Origin: Skeletonema tropicum
Taxonomy: Eukaryota > Bacillariophyta > Thalassiosirophyceae > Thalassiosirales > Thalassiosiraceae
Direction of reading: 5' to 3'
DNA length: 64,000 bases
Assembly (NCBI GenBank): GCA_037178625.1
Contig: CM074131.1
Span: forward strand, 2,232,001-2,296,000
In this document: in pieces, positions 32,143-42,211 of the stretch
Numbering within the stretch: position 1 is the first letter of the stretch
Layout: the number at the start of each line of letters is the position of its first letter
Position numbers and translations under genes: made by a program
The notes under the pieces: generated by a model
The model's database searches: none
What the model was told of the DNA's origin: nothing
The model's input: the letters and a program-made list of their open reading frames with translations, nothing else

Positions 32143-32595
32143 TGTAGATTGAAGAGTCGACAATGATGGAGGACCGCACCTCTTCTCCTGGACAGCAGTG
32201 GCTTTGGCTGAGGGAGATGTAGATGACACGAAAGCAACCGCTGACCGTGTAGCAGCATGGCTGACGCCTGCTGCGTAGGAGTATGAATGAAGCCATGATC
32301 ACGGCAGGTACAAAAGCGGATCGATGCCATCTCGCCGCCGCGTAACTCTACTACGAGATGTAGTGACAGAGCAGGAGGCCGGCCGTTGTTGTGATGGATG
32401 TAGATGTGAGATGGTTGTGTTCTTTTAATTCTGAGTTTGTCATCAATCTACGTGAATATACGTAGGAAGTAGTAGTCAAAAGTCCGCCAATGGGTGTTTG
32501 TGCGTGATGGATGGGTGGTGGCGATTCGAGGTTGCTTCCACTCTCACTCTATCATCCAAACAAGGAGCCTACCGCCCTACTTAAACTGGTCCATA
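32143..32595. other. Region between divergent RlmN-like and EFL1 genes
   Basis: Contains the 5' part of the RlmN-like gene, where the frame stays open without an ATG to about 32290, so a targeting exon may lie here. It also holds the EFL1 promoter. No separate gene is supported. Confidence 0.4.
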
Positions 32596-35500
32596 ATGCT
32601 GCCAGCACCAGAGTCCACTCGCCTCGTAACAATCATAGCCCATGTCGATCACGGAAAGACAACCCTAGCCGACAATCTCATCGAGTCCAATGGGATCATC
32701 AGCGAACGTCTCGCCGGAACACTGCGGTATCTCGACAGCGATGCCGAAGAACAACGTCGAGGGATCACCATGAGAGCATCCGCCATTGGATTACGACACG
32801 TCTGCAATCCCCCCAAAATGGCATCGGGTTCGTCGTCTCCACAAGATATGGTAATTCACATGATAGATTCGCCAGGTCATGTTGATTTTGCGGCAGAAGT
32901 GACTTCGTCTCTGCTGCTTTGCGATTCGGCAATTTTGGTGGTGGATGCGGTCGAAGGGATTTGTGCACGTACTCATTCATTGTTGAGGGAAGCATACCTT
33001 CATCAATTGGTTCCTGTCTTGGTGGTCAACAAAGTAGATCGGCTGTGCATGGATCTGGGGTTAGACCCAAGTGAAGCATATGTGAGAATACGAGAGTTGA
33101 TAGAAAGTATGAATGCAGTTTGTGCTTCCATGTTGAATTCTGATGTCAATGATACAATGGAAGGTGTGGATGGAGACGCAAATGTAAATAGTGACAACGA
33201 AATAGACGAAAAGAAGGCAAGTTTGTGGAGTTTTGACCCGATCAAAGGAAATGTAGTATTTGCTTCGGGTTTGCATGGGTGGGGATTCACAATCCCGACG
33301 CTGGCACGATCATTGTTCAAGTCGAAAACAATACCAATGAAACCACCAATTTTGAGACAATACCTATTTGGTGACTTCAAGTACAATACAGAGACTGGTA
33401 AAGTACTAAAGTGGAAGCAGGCTGGAAATACTAGTGGAGAACCAATGTTTGCCGAATACGCTCTTGCACCTCTATGGGAAATATACGAAGGTGTGTCACA
33501 AGCTGCTGCATCAGTGGGTTTGAAAAGCGAATTATTTGCACACAACAATAATTCAAGTCAGAATGGGAATACTGGCAAGAAGACAGAGAATGCAAAGATA
33601 TTGGCGAGCACTTCTGGTATGGATCGTGTTCTGGCTGCAATTCAAATTGGGAGTACTTCACCTGCAATTGTTTCACCTCAACCAAACAATAACAACAATG
33701 ATGACAGGCCGATACCCCGAACTACTGATGATATGCAGCGATTGATATCTCGACTTGGTGCATCTTCAGAATCTTCAATTGTTTCTGCGGTCTTGCGGCG
33801 ATACAGACCTCTTAGTGTCTCTGTATTAGATGCAGTGTGTGAAACCGGGCCATCTCCTGCCAGAGCAACATTAGAGCTTCGCCCCAAAGTGTTGGCACTT
33901 CGGAATCCTCCTCACCAGAATAATGGCTTTGACATGATACAACAAGCAGTACATCAATGCAGTCCAGATAATGCTACGGTTGTTGCTCATGTTTGTAAAT
34001 TTGCATCGATTAGCAGATCAGCAGTCACCGATCCTGATCTACCGCCTGTGTTACCTGATGATCAATCATCTAGTATTATGATGGGTATCGCACGAGTTCT
34101 GAGCGGGACTTTGTGCACTGGAGATGAATATTATATGTTTGGACCACGGTACAATGGATGTGGCGATGAAGTCCCCAAACAAAAGATTCGTTGTTATTTG
34201 CTCATGGGATCATCCTTTGTACGGGTCAACTCAGTTCCCGCAGGTCATATTTGTGCAATCTATGACTTGGAAAACCTCCAGCTAAAAACTGTGACACTCT
34301 CAGACAAGAAAGAGTGCATGCCTTTGAGAGGATTTGACTTTGGTCTCAACCTTTGGTCAAGGTGAATGTTGAACCAGTGAATGCATCGGAGACCGAGAAT
34401 CTTGAACGAGGGCTTCTAAAACTATCTCTTGCCGATTCCTCAGTTGAGGTGACTGCCACCGCTAAGGGAGAAAGAATATTGGCTTGCCTAGGTGAAATTC
34501 ATTTGGAGCGGTCTATTCTCGACCTAGAAACAGTGTATTGCGACTGGCAACATCAAAATCAGGACATCGGACCCGATCACGTCATTTCGCGAGACGACGG
34601 CATGGTTTCCTAACGAGGAAGACTTTGACTCGTTTATGAGCAGTAAGATCCCACCTCTACGACAGACAATTATTCCACCATACTGCGATGAAGAAGGTTT
34701 GGAGCATGCCTATAAAGGTCGTTGCAGGGCCGTTATATCTGGTAGAGCCTCTGCTATTACAATTCGGATTGTTCCGCTCCCTCGTTCAGTGTATGATTGT
34801 TTAAAAAGCAAGAAGGTAATGGAGGGTTGCGAAGACGATCTCTTGATGCTTGGTAAAGCATTGAAATGCAGCAATAACGAGTCTGCATTGACCCCACAAT
34901 CTGCGTTGACAGCACTCTTGGACTCGTTGGATGATATTGACAGCAATGGTAATGCTCTCTTGGAGGCCCCGAATCTGTACAAAGGACGTTCCGTGAAAGC
35001 AGTGTGCTCTGCCAACGGCGAAGTTTACATTCCCCGAAAGGAGGAGAACACTAAGGAAGGAGAAGACGAGCCAGAAAATGTTGATGGTCTAGAAGAATAC
35101 AACGCAGTGCAAGATTGTCTCCGGATAGGCATGGACAAGGACTCTTGTGATGCAAAGACCAACAATGCCTCGACTGATGCTGATGCCATTGCTTTGGATA
35201 AGTGGAGACAAGACATGCGTGGATCCGCACTGGCAGGCTTCCAGCTCGCGATGAGAGCTGGACCATTGTGTGAAGAACCAGTTCAAGGCGTTGCTGTCAT
35301 TCTCGAGTCGGTGGAAATTGCAATGCGAGCAGATAGTTCGAACCGATTCACGCCTTCCAAAGAACTTAGTGGTGGAATGGTAGTAGCTGCACTGCGATCA
35401 GGAATCCGATGCGCGTTGTTGTCACGACCTGCACGCATTGTTGAAGGCCATCTAAAACTTACTCTCCACTCCTCATTGGCTGGGTTGGGTTCTCTGCATG

Positions 35501-35871
35501 CCGTTTTGTCCAAACGACGTGGGAGAGTTGTCACTGATTCCATGGTGGACGGGACCGACCTCATTCAGGTTACTGCAACAATTCCACAGGCAGAATCATT
35601 TGGCTTGGCGCCGGAGCTATTGAAAAAGTCTAGTGGCGAGGTAACAGCACCAGAGCTTGTCTTTTCACACTGGGAGGTCCTCGAGGAAGACCCTTTCTGG
35701 GTCCCCACGACAGAAGATGAACGAGAAGATCATGGAGACTTGACAACTGCCTCTGACAGTGATGCCTTGAAATATATACGCATTGTGAGAAGCAGGAAGG
35801 GATTACTAGTTGACTCGAGTAAAATTGTTGTAGCAGCAGAGAAACAACGTACTCTGTCGAGGAAGAAGTAA
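32596..35871 (+). CDS. EFL1: EFL1/Ria1 60S ribosome-maturation GTPase (two frame breaks)
   Basis: About 1090 residues. EFL1, with SBDS, releases eIF6/Tif6 from pre-60S subunits in the cytoplasm. The ATG at 32596 gives MLPAPESTRLVTIIAHVDHG. GTPase motifs: G1 AHVDHGKTT (15-23), G2 RRGITMRAS, G3 DSPGHVDF and G4 NKVDR. EF-2-like domains II-V follow, with the large insertion typical of EFL1. The frame breaks near 34352 (one base lost; NPLVKVNVEP expected) and returns near 34542 (one base gained or two lost; DPITSFRETTAWFPNEEDF resumes the frame). The 190-bp out-of-frame stretch is itself highly conserved (GEIHLERSILDLE), so indels in the sequence are likelier than gene decay. Confidence 0.93.
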
Positions 35872-35942
35872 TAGAGATTAATTACTTTAGTACTAAAGTA
35901 TCATAAGAAAAAGCTCAATCCATCTGCTTGTAGTGTATATTC

Positions 35943-36872
35943 CTAAGTGCACCCTTCTGAAGAGTAATCCTCACTTTCACAACAGCTCCATTTGCCATAA
36001 CTGTCCTTCAAGTCATCTGTATCCAATATAAATTTCATCTGAGACAACACTTCATTGATACGTTTCTCCTTTTCTTTCCGCAGATTTTCTTTCAAATGAT
36101 CTTCGAGCTTTAAGAATTCCCTACAATCATCATGCATTATCCATTCTCCTTTATGTTGTCGTTTTGGGGGCAAAGTCATTGAGTTGCATCTTGGACAAGA
36201 ACCGATGGAATCACGGTGCTGTAGTGTGTTGCCATTATTGGTGTTTGTTCCTCCATTTTCGGTGCCACTTTTCCTTTCAACTCCCTCGGAATGTCTCTTC
36301 TTGCGCTCTTTGTGCAACTCTAAACCAAGCTTGCGTATTTTCAGATTTGCCTCACGTAAACTTCGTTGCAAGCGATGTATGTGTTCTTCTTGTGCCTTGA
36401 ATTCTTCGAGGTAGAATGGTGGTATATCTTGTGAGCTGTTGTCACTACTGTTGCAGTTATCATTGGCAGCGGCTAGCTCATTATCATCCATAGAACTTTG
36501 CGAAATCCTAGTCTCGATATGTACTTCTGCCAAATCCATATCATCGAGCATACCCACAACATGTTCCATAACACGATCTGCCTCAACTCTTTCTTGCAAA
36601 TAGCCAAACAGCGCCCCCCAAAACTGCTCCTCTGTCAACCTGCCCGGCACAAGCTTGAACCGCACATCCTTAATATGTGGGAAGTCGTTTAGTATCGCCA
36701 GAGCTACCGGCACACGGTCATCTAAATCAAATACCTCATCGTCGAGATAAATGGTTCGATCCTCGGATATTCTAACGCGTTTGGCAGAGCGAATGATATC
36801 ATCTCGTTTGATGTTGGGAAGGAGTGCTTTCCATTCTGATGGCAGCTTCGCGGTTGAAGGAGACTGGCCCAT
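35943..36872 (-). CDS. BSD-domain-like protein
   Basis: 309 aa, intronless. The N-terminus MGQSPST has Gly2 and Ser in positions that would permit N-myristoylation. Residues about 60-100 (DFPHIKDVRFKLVPGRLTEE then QFWGALFGYL) match the BSD domain, whose Phe-Trp pair is diagnostic and which occurs in TFIIH p62 and synapse-associated proteins. A long charged coiled coil follows (about 155-195), then a CxxC (SCPRCNSM) that might bind zinc, then a second helix. The role is unknown. It is convergent with EFL1, with only 71 bp between the stops. Confidence 0.6.
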   Translation of the reverse strand: MGQSPSTAKLPSEWKALLPNIKRDDIIRSAKRVRISEDRTIYLDDEVFDLDDRVPVALAILNDFPHIKDVRFKLVPGRLTEEQFWGALFGYLQERVEADRVMEHVVGMLDDMDLAEVHIETRISQSSMDDNELAAANDNCNSSDNSSQDIPPFYLEEFKAQEEHIHRLQRSLREANLKIRKLGLELHKERKKRHSEGVERKSGTENGGTNTNNGNTLQHRDSIGSCPRCNSMTLPPKRQHKGEWIMHDDCREFLKLEDHLKENLRKEKEKRINEVLSQMKFILDTDDLKDSYGKWSCCESEDYSSEGCT

Positions 36873-37002
36873 AATGGCTTCGATGATGTTATGGTCACTA
36901 TGTTTATCTTAGCTACCGCCTTGCCGCTTAGGAGTATTATTTAGCATGGTTCATGGTCAATGCTCAATGCTCAATGCAGCCTAACAGCGCTAGGCGTGCC
37001 GG

Positions 37003-38080
37003 GATAGTGGTAGCGTAATGGAATTTCACCATTTTTGGAGGGGGTTGAAAATTGCAGGTTGAAATTTCAGAAATTTCAGAAATTTCAAGGGATTAAATTT
37101 CACTCTAGCTTATCCTGAGATAGTCGTAATACTTTGCACTCTGCAGTCAACACATCACTCTAAGAGAGACTGTCAGCAAGCTTCTTTCCAAGCATCTTCT
37201 TCGCATCCATGATATGACGGAGGTTTTCCTTCCCTCGAAGAAGTGCAACACCAGTTGGATCCTTCATCCTATTCCTATCCTTCACAAGAATGCTGTTCTT
37301 CAGAGGTTTGGCCCTACGCTCACAATCCATCGATCCGACAGTTCCCATAGACATTAGAGGCTTAGCAACCAATCGATAGAAGTCAGATGATCCTGCATAA
37401 CATTCAAACCACGTGATGCGACCAGAAATAGCACCAGTTGATTCCACATACTGTACCACATTTTTGATACTAAAAGACTTGTTGTTCTGTTGCAGCTGTT
37501 CCAAAGATGGAAGCGATGGAAGTGGAACGTCAAAAGAATGAAACCAGTCATTGTTTTGAGTATCAAAGTCCTCAAAATCCTTTTTAACTCTCCTCCGCAT
37601 CTCATCAGAACCATCTTCACCCAAAGGCACATACCACTCGATCATCTTCCTTACGAGCGCAGCCTTGTTAGTCTGCAGGTAGAACAACTCCCTCCACACA
37701 CAAAATAAGAGCCATCCGCGCCCAAAATCATCTGGTACATGCCAATGCAGGAACACGCATGTAAGCTGAATTACTACGAAGGAATAAGTAATACTGCATT
37801 GTTAGTCGCCAGCATTTTGGTGAAGAGTTACTCTCCGCTGAGTTGACAAACTCATCATCTGGATGGTGCGTGGTGTTCTTTGGGGTTTGGTGGTTGGTGG
37901 AATGAAGGGTCTTAGGTTATTTTTGTGCTACGTGTTGGTTCAGTACCATCCGTTCGCGCCAGAATTTTTGTGAAATTTCATTGTTGGCCAAAATTGGTGC
38001 AACTTTCACCCTGTAAATTTCACGAAAGTTGCAGTAGTGAAATTTCACCCTTTTGAAATTCCATTACGCTAGATAGTGGG
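37003..38080. mobile_element. hAT-type DNA transposon, degenerate, with 8-bp target duplication
   Basis: Element 37011-38072 (1062 bp). Its ends are perfect 18-bp inverted repeats (TAGCGTAATGGAATTTCA at 37011-37028, reverse complement at 38055-38072). It is flanked by a perfect 8-bp duplication GATAGTGG (37003-37010 and 38073-38080), the hallmark of hAT insertions. Inside each end are AAATTTCA-type subterminal repeats. It contains one transposase-like fragment and is too short to be autonomous (hAT transposases need about 600 residues). Confidence 0.9.
37160..37756 (-). pseudogene. Transposase remnant inside the hAT element
   Basis: 198-codon open frame on the minus strand, starting MFLHWHVPDDFGRGW. 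Its C-terminal third (SMDCERRAKPLKNSILVK then RNRMKDPTGVALL) resembles the hAT dimerisation end, where an ERxxK...RNRL pattern is common. No DDE catalytic core or zinc finger is visible, so it is a 3' fragment of a transposase left in a deleted element. The assignment leans on its position within the target duplication and terminal repeats. Confidence 0.55.
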
Positions 38081-38428
38081 CGCTTTTCATGGTATTTTGT
38101 GGGCGGCGCCAACGTGGGGCCCACAACTACACATAATCGGGTACAAATGAACTCAAATTGCCCGAATTTAACGCTTATATATATAGCCCAAAAATCCCCA
38201 TATTCCCCGTTCAAGCCTCTCCTTCAACCATGGTGAGTTGTGGGCACGCCAACGCGCCCGCTATCCCGGTTTGCCTAAACAGCGCCCTCATGATATCTTG
38301 CGAGATCTTCGGTTTAGGTAGAAATCGAATTCCCACGTGGAATTATACCATGCTTTTGATTTGACTCGACTCTCTTTTACACTGCCGCGCGCCGCACAAT
38401 GCCACCATAAAATTCAGAGTTGCCGACC
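38081..38428. other. PheRS upstream region
   Basis: Spacer between the hAT insertion and the PheRS start. A TATATATA run is present at about 38176. An ATG followed by a GT donor-like sequence at 38229 might mark a 5'-leader intron, but no coding exon is supported. Confidence 0.4.
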
Positions 38429-39770
38429 ATGATACTACAACTGGCAAGCCGCCGCGTTGCCGGCCAAATTTCTCCCTTATTCTCCAGCACAGTGTCTCAA
38501 CTGCGCTGTAATCATCTACTTCGCTGTTCTGCAGCTGCGACCTACTCGACAACCAAGCCAACAGCATCACAAGCCTCCACAAAACCACCTCTCGGCAAAT
38601 ATGCCGTCCCATCAAGATATCTCCAACCTCATCCAAATAACAATATAACTCCACATATCGCATCTCTAGTCGGACGTGATTTACATCTGCGTCCATCCCA
38701 TCCCATAGGAATTATCCGTTCCAAAATCCAAGAATACTTTGCTTCATTATCCAACAGCAGCACTACCACCAAAGACAACACAACTTATAAAATCTTTGAT
38801 GCAGAAGATCCAATTGTCACAGCTCAACAATGCTTTGATGATCTACTCATACCACCAGATCATCCCGGCCGTGCACCCAGTGATACATACTACGTCACCG
38901 ACACAAGTCTACTTCGAACACATACATCTGCACACCAATCCCAACACTTGCGATCGGGGGTGGATGCCTTCCTCTGCTGTGGAGATGTCTACCGACGAGA
39001 TGAAATAGATGCGACTCATTATCCCGCCTTTCATCAAATGGAGGGTGTCAAGTTGATGAGTACGGAATCTATGAGTGGCGCGGATGGATTGAGTGAGGAG
39101 GAATGGCTACAAAGCCCCGAATGTCAACTTATCGAGGCAGATTTGAAAGCGACGTTAGAGGGTCTTATGGATCATCTCTTTGGACCAACCGAGAAACGGT
39201 GGAATGAAGATTTCTTCCCATTTACACAACCTTCGTTTGAATTGGAGATATATCACAATGATGAATGGATGGAGGTATTGGGATGTGGTGTGATTCATCA
39301 ACAAGTGTTGGATTTATCGAACCGTTCGGATCGAAGGGGTTGGGCATTTGGGTTGGGTTTAGAACGATTGGCAATGATATTGTTCAAAATTCCGGATATT
39401 CGATTGTTTTGGACAGAAGATGAGAGGTTCCATCGACAATTTCAAGAGGGGAAGATTGTCGAGTTTCAGCCATACAGCAAGTTTCCACCAGTGTTCAAGG
39501 ATATTGCCTTTTGGACGAATGACGAGATCACAAAAAAGGATGACTTTGTAGAGAATGATTTCTTTGATCTAGTCAGATCTACAGCTGGAGATCTTGTGGA
39601 GAAAATTGAGTTGATTGATTCCTTTACTCATCCCAAGACGGGACGATCATCACGTTGTTACTAGAATTTCCTATCGATCTATGGACAGGAATTTGACAAA
39701 CGAAGAGATTGATGAGTTACAGTTCAAAGTTAGAGACGAGACTGCAACGTTGGGTTGTGAGCTGCGATGA
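38429..39770 (+). CDS. FARS2: Mitochondrial phenylalanyl-tRNA synthetase (frame broken near the 3' end)
   Basis: Monomeric organellar PheRS charging tRNA-Phe, about 446 residues. The ATG at 38429 starts an Arg/Ser-rich presequence (MILQLASRRVAGQISPLFSS). The class II catalytic core shows DTSLLRTHTSAHQSQHL (motif 2 region), the GDVYRRDEIDATHYPAFHQ loop and GWAFGLGLERLAM (motif 3). The C-terminal anticodon-binding domain begins near FPPVFKDIAFW. At 39662 the frame meets TAG. Moving one base forward (skipping the T) gives RISYRSMDRNLTNEEID and a natural end GCELR at 39770, with no residue gap compared with the family's CYRI. So one base is extra, or a +1 shift occurs. Confidence 0.95.
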
Positions 39771-39846
39771 TTCAATACAATACTCATTGAGATAAATACA
39801 TCTTCCAATCTCTTAATCTACAATATGCTTCAATATAGTCAGTTCA

Positions 39847-40764
39847 TTACGTAGCACTGTCGAGTCCGTCCTTTGCAAAGCATGCATTACAAAGAGGACA
39901 CGTCGGGTTTCCACGTTTGGCATCAAGCCGTCTAGAATTTCCAGATACAAATGTACCAGCCCACTGACCGATGCATGCTTTGTGAAATTCATGATGACAA
40001 GCTGGAAGAATCAGTATAGTTTCGCCACGACAAAAGCTTGAGAAGCAAATGGCACAGTCGTAGCTACGTCTAGTCATTTGGCAGAGTTGATGAATCGCAT
40101 CTTTCTTCGTTGTCTCTCCAGATGAGTTTTGTCCTCGATGCGAAATCATTTCTCTTATAGTTGCTACATCACAAGTTTCTAAATCATCATCAGGTACATA
40201 TTCTTCCTTAGGTATCCTATCCATCATCTTCTTCACATCTGCCTTTGTCAGTTTTGGCTTGCCTTGATGGCTGTTTTGAATTGCAATCCTTCTTGCAGAT
40301 CTAGCGACAAGTAGAGTAGTTATGACATATAAAGCTGTAGACAGACACAAAGCATGCATGAAATCAATATGTTCTAATCCTGCCATGAGAGCACACATCA
40401 TCGAGCATATACCGCCCAGGAGGAGTATAACTAGACTCGCGTTTTCTCTCAAGAGTTGAGATACATATATCAGCTCTTGTATATCTTCAGCAAGTCCCTC
40501 AATTGTTTCGTGCAAGAATCTTCCAAAATGAGTATGTTCTACTCGCATCGCATCCAGCTCATACTCGTCAGCTTCTGCGTAAATGTGAGATGTATGTTCT
40601 TCCTGCTGCTGCGGAGGAGTGGGGGTGAAGTGTCGGAGAAAAGCTACGGCTGTGACCGATGTGACGACTCCTGACAATCCCATGTAGATCAAGTAATCTC
40701 GAGGTATAGGTAGTAATATCCAAAACATCTCTAGTGTATAGGGCAAGTATGTTGCATGTACCAT
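39847..40764 (-). CDS. Membrane-bound RING-H2 protein, probable E3 ubiquitin ligase
   Basis: 305 aa, intronless. Hydrophobic segments lie at about 13-45 and about 108-158 (NASLVILLLGGICSMMCALM and LCLSTALYVITTLLVA), predicting three or four membrane spans. A soluble tail follows, with a RING-H2 finger at about 238-295: CAICFSSFCRGE, then ACHHEFHKACIGQW, then PTCPLCNACF. The spacing before the last pair is longer than usual (about 24 residues). It fits a membrane E3 ligase of ER or endosomes; the substrate is unknown. Confidence 0.75.
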   Translation of the reverse strand: MVHATYLPYTLEMFWILLPIPRDYLIYMGLSGVVTSVTAVAFLRHFTPTPPQQQEEHTSHIYAEADEYELDAMRVEHTHFGRFLHETIEGLAEDIQELIYVSQLLRENASLVILLLGGICSMMCALMAGLEHIDFMHALCLSTALYVITTLLVARSARRIAIQNSHQGKPKLTKADVKKMMDRIPKEEYVPDDDLETCDVATIREMISHRGQNSSGETTKKDAIHQLCQMTRRSYDCAICFSSFCRGETILILPACHHEFHKACIGQWAGTFVSGNSRRLDAKRGNPTCPLCNACFAKDGLDSAT

Positions 40765-40980
40765 TTGTTTTTGTTCTCCTCCACATCATCAGCTACCTAA
40801 AGTACCGATGATGGCACCAGTGACCCAAGCCTCAAAAAATGAGAAGTCAAAATTTTCATTCACGTTACGACATTAAACGTATCGTTACGACATTTATTGT
40901 CCTTCCCCCTTGTTTGGCAAAGTGCAAAGCGCAAAGCACAAAGCGCAACTTTGTCGCTGGAACTGCTGGCTGCTGCTATT

Positions 40981-42159
40981 ATGATGCTAATGGAGTGGCG
41001 GCGGCGGAGGCCTAGCAGTGACAACGTCATCTTTCTACTGATCATTATCTTATGTCCTCTGTTGGTGAAATCGTGGATCAATATCGGTGTTCAATCAGGT
41101 TGTCGATCGATGCAACATGTGCATTTCCATTCTACTGTTAAACATCAAATTAAAGATGAAGATGCACACGATAACCAACCAAATAATAAACTTCTCGTGT
41201 TTGGGCTGGGTAATATCGGAAGTATTGTTGCTAGAATAGCCTCTACATCTTCCTTTGAAAGAGTCTACGGAACTACAAAAAGTGGAAAGGATATCGCCAA
41301 AGTTCATACCATCCAATTTGATTCCTACGAAAACCTTCGTGACATTATACCCTCTTGCACACATATACTTATTACAATCCCACCTGTTGAAGTTGATGAT
41401 ACTGCTAATACTACGTTCATAGGAGGAAGACCCAGAAATTGGAACTACTTTTGCGATCCAGTGTTGAACAATCCAATTCTTCGTCTGAACGAGATTGCCA
41501 AACCAAATACCTGGATAGGATATGTTTCCAGCACTTCCGTCTACGGCAATCATGACGGTGACTGGGTCAATGAAGATTCAGATGTAAAATGTGATCCAGC
41601 ATCAAAAGGAGCACTGTATTTGAGGGCAGAAAATGAGTGGATGGATGCTGCAAAGTCTTGTGGATGGAACATGAATGTGTTCCGTTGTGCAGGCCTTTAT
41701 GGAGACGGGAGGTCGGCGCTTCATACAATCCGCAAGCGAGGGATACAGCACGAGAACAAATCGTCAGCTATTAAAGTTGGCAATCCTACATCACGTATCC
41801 ACGAGGAAGATGCTGCTGGGGCCATTTTGTCTGCAATGCTGATCTCTGACGAAGCGGACTGTGATCCTTCATGTAGACGATATAATCTTGCTGATGACAA
41901 CCCAGCTCCTCGTAGTGAAGTGATGGCATTTGGACATGAGCTTCTTGATGCTTCAAATCTCCTACCAAGAGAAAGTCAAACACTTCAGATGTCATCAGGA
42001 AGACGGCCATCAGAAAGAGAGAAACGAAGAAAGACGGATAGAAAACGGGTGGACAACAAACGTATGAAAGAATGTCTGCTGCCAAAAGGACTGTTATATC
42101 CCACGTATCGAGAAGGATTGAAGGCTGTGTTGGATGTAAATAAAGAGAATTGGCGTTGA
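40981..42159 (+). CDS. NAD(P)-dependent epimerase/dehydratase-like (extended SDR, YeeZ-like)
   Basis: 392 aa from the ATG at 40981; the frame is open 28 codons further upstream without an ATG. Residues about 15-32 (NVIFLLIIILCPLLVKSW) form a signal anchor or ER signal. The Rossmann fold begins LLVFGLGNIGS (about 71-81). It continues with ITIPP and an SDR active-site-like YVSSTSVYGNHDG, where the Tyr may belong to YxxxK (the exact Lys is not clear). The C-terminal part contains a Lys/Arg-rich insertion (SEREKRRKTDRKRVDNKR). Similar proteins occur in bacteria and plants with unknown substrates. The signal suggests a secretory or plastid location. Confidence 0.75.
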   Translation: MMLMEWRRRRPSSDNVIFLLIIILCPLLVKSWINIGVQSGCRSMQHVHFHSTVKHQIKDEDAHDNQPNNKLLVFGLGNIGSIVARIASTSSFERVYGTTKSGKDIAKVHTIQFDSYENLRDIIPSCTHILITIPPVEVDDTANTTFIGGRPRNWNYFCDPVLNNPILRLNEIAKPNTWIGYVSSTSVYGNHDGDWVNEDSDVKCDPASKGALYLRAENEWMDAAKSCGWNMNVFRCAGLYGDGRSALHTIRKRGIQHENKSSAIKVGNPTSRIHEEDAAGAILSAMLISDEADCDPSCRRYNLADDNPAPRSEVMAFGHELLDASNLLPRESQTLQMSSGRRPSEREKRRKTDRKRVDNKRMKECLLPKGLLYPTYREGLKAVLDVNKENWR

Positions 42160-42211
42160 GACGGCCGTGCTGAGAAGAAATCAATTAATTTAATAGCACT
42201 AAATATCTAGC

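Noticed and set aside
40897..40980. Longer N-terminus of the SDR-like protein
   Set aside because: The extension has no ATG; the first ATG (40981) directly precedes a good signal anchor.
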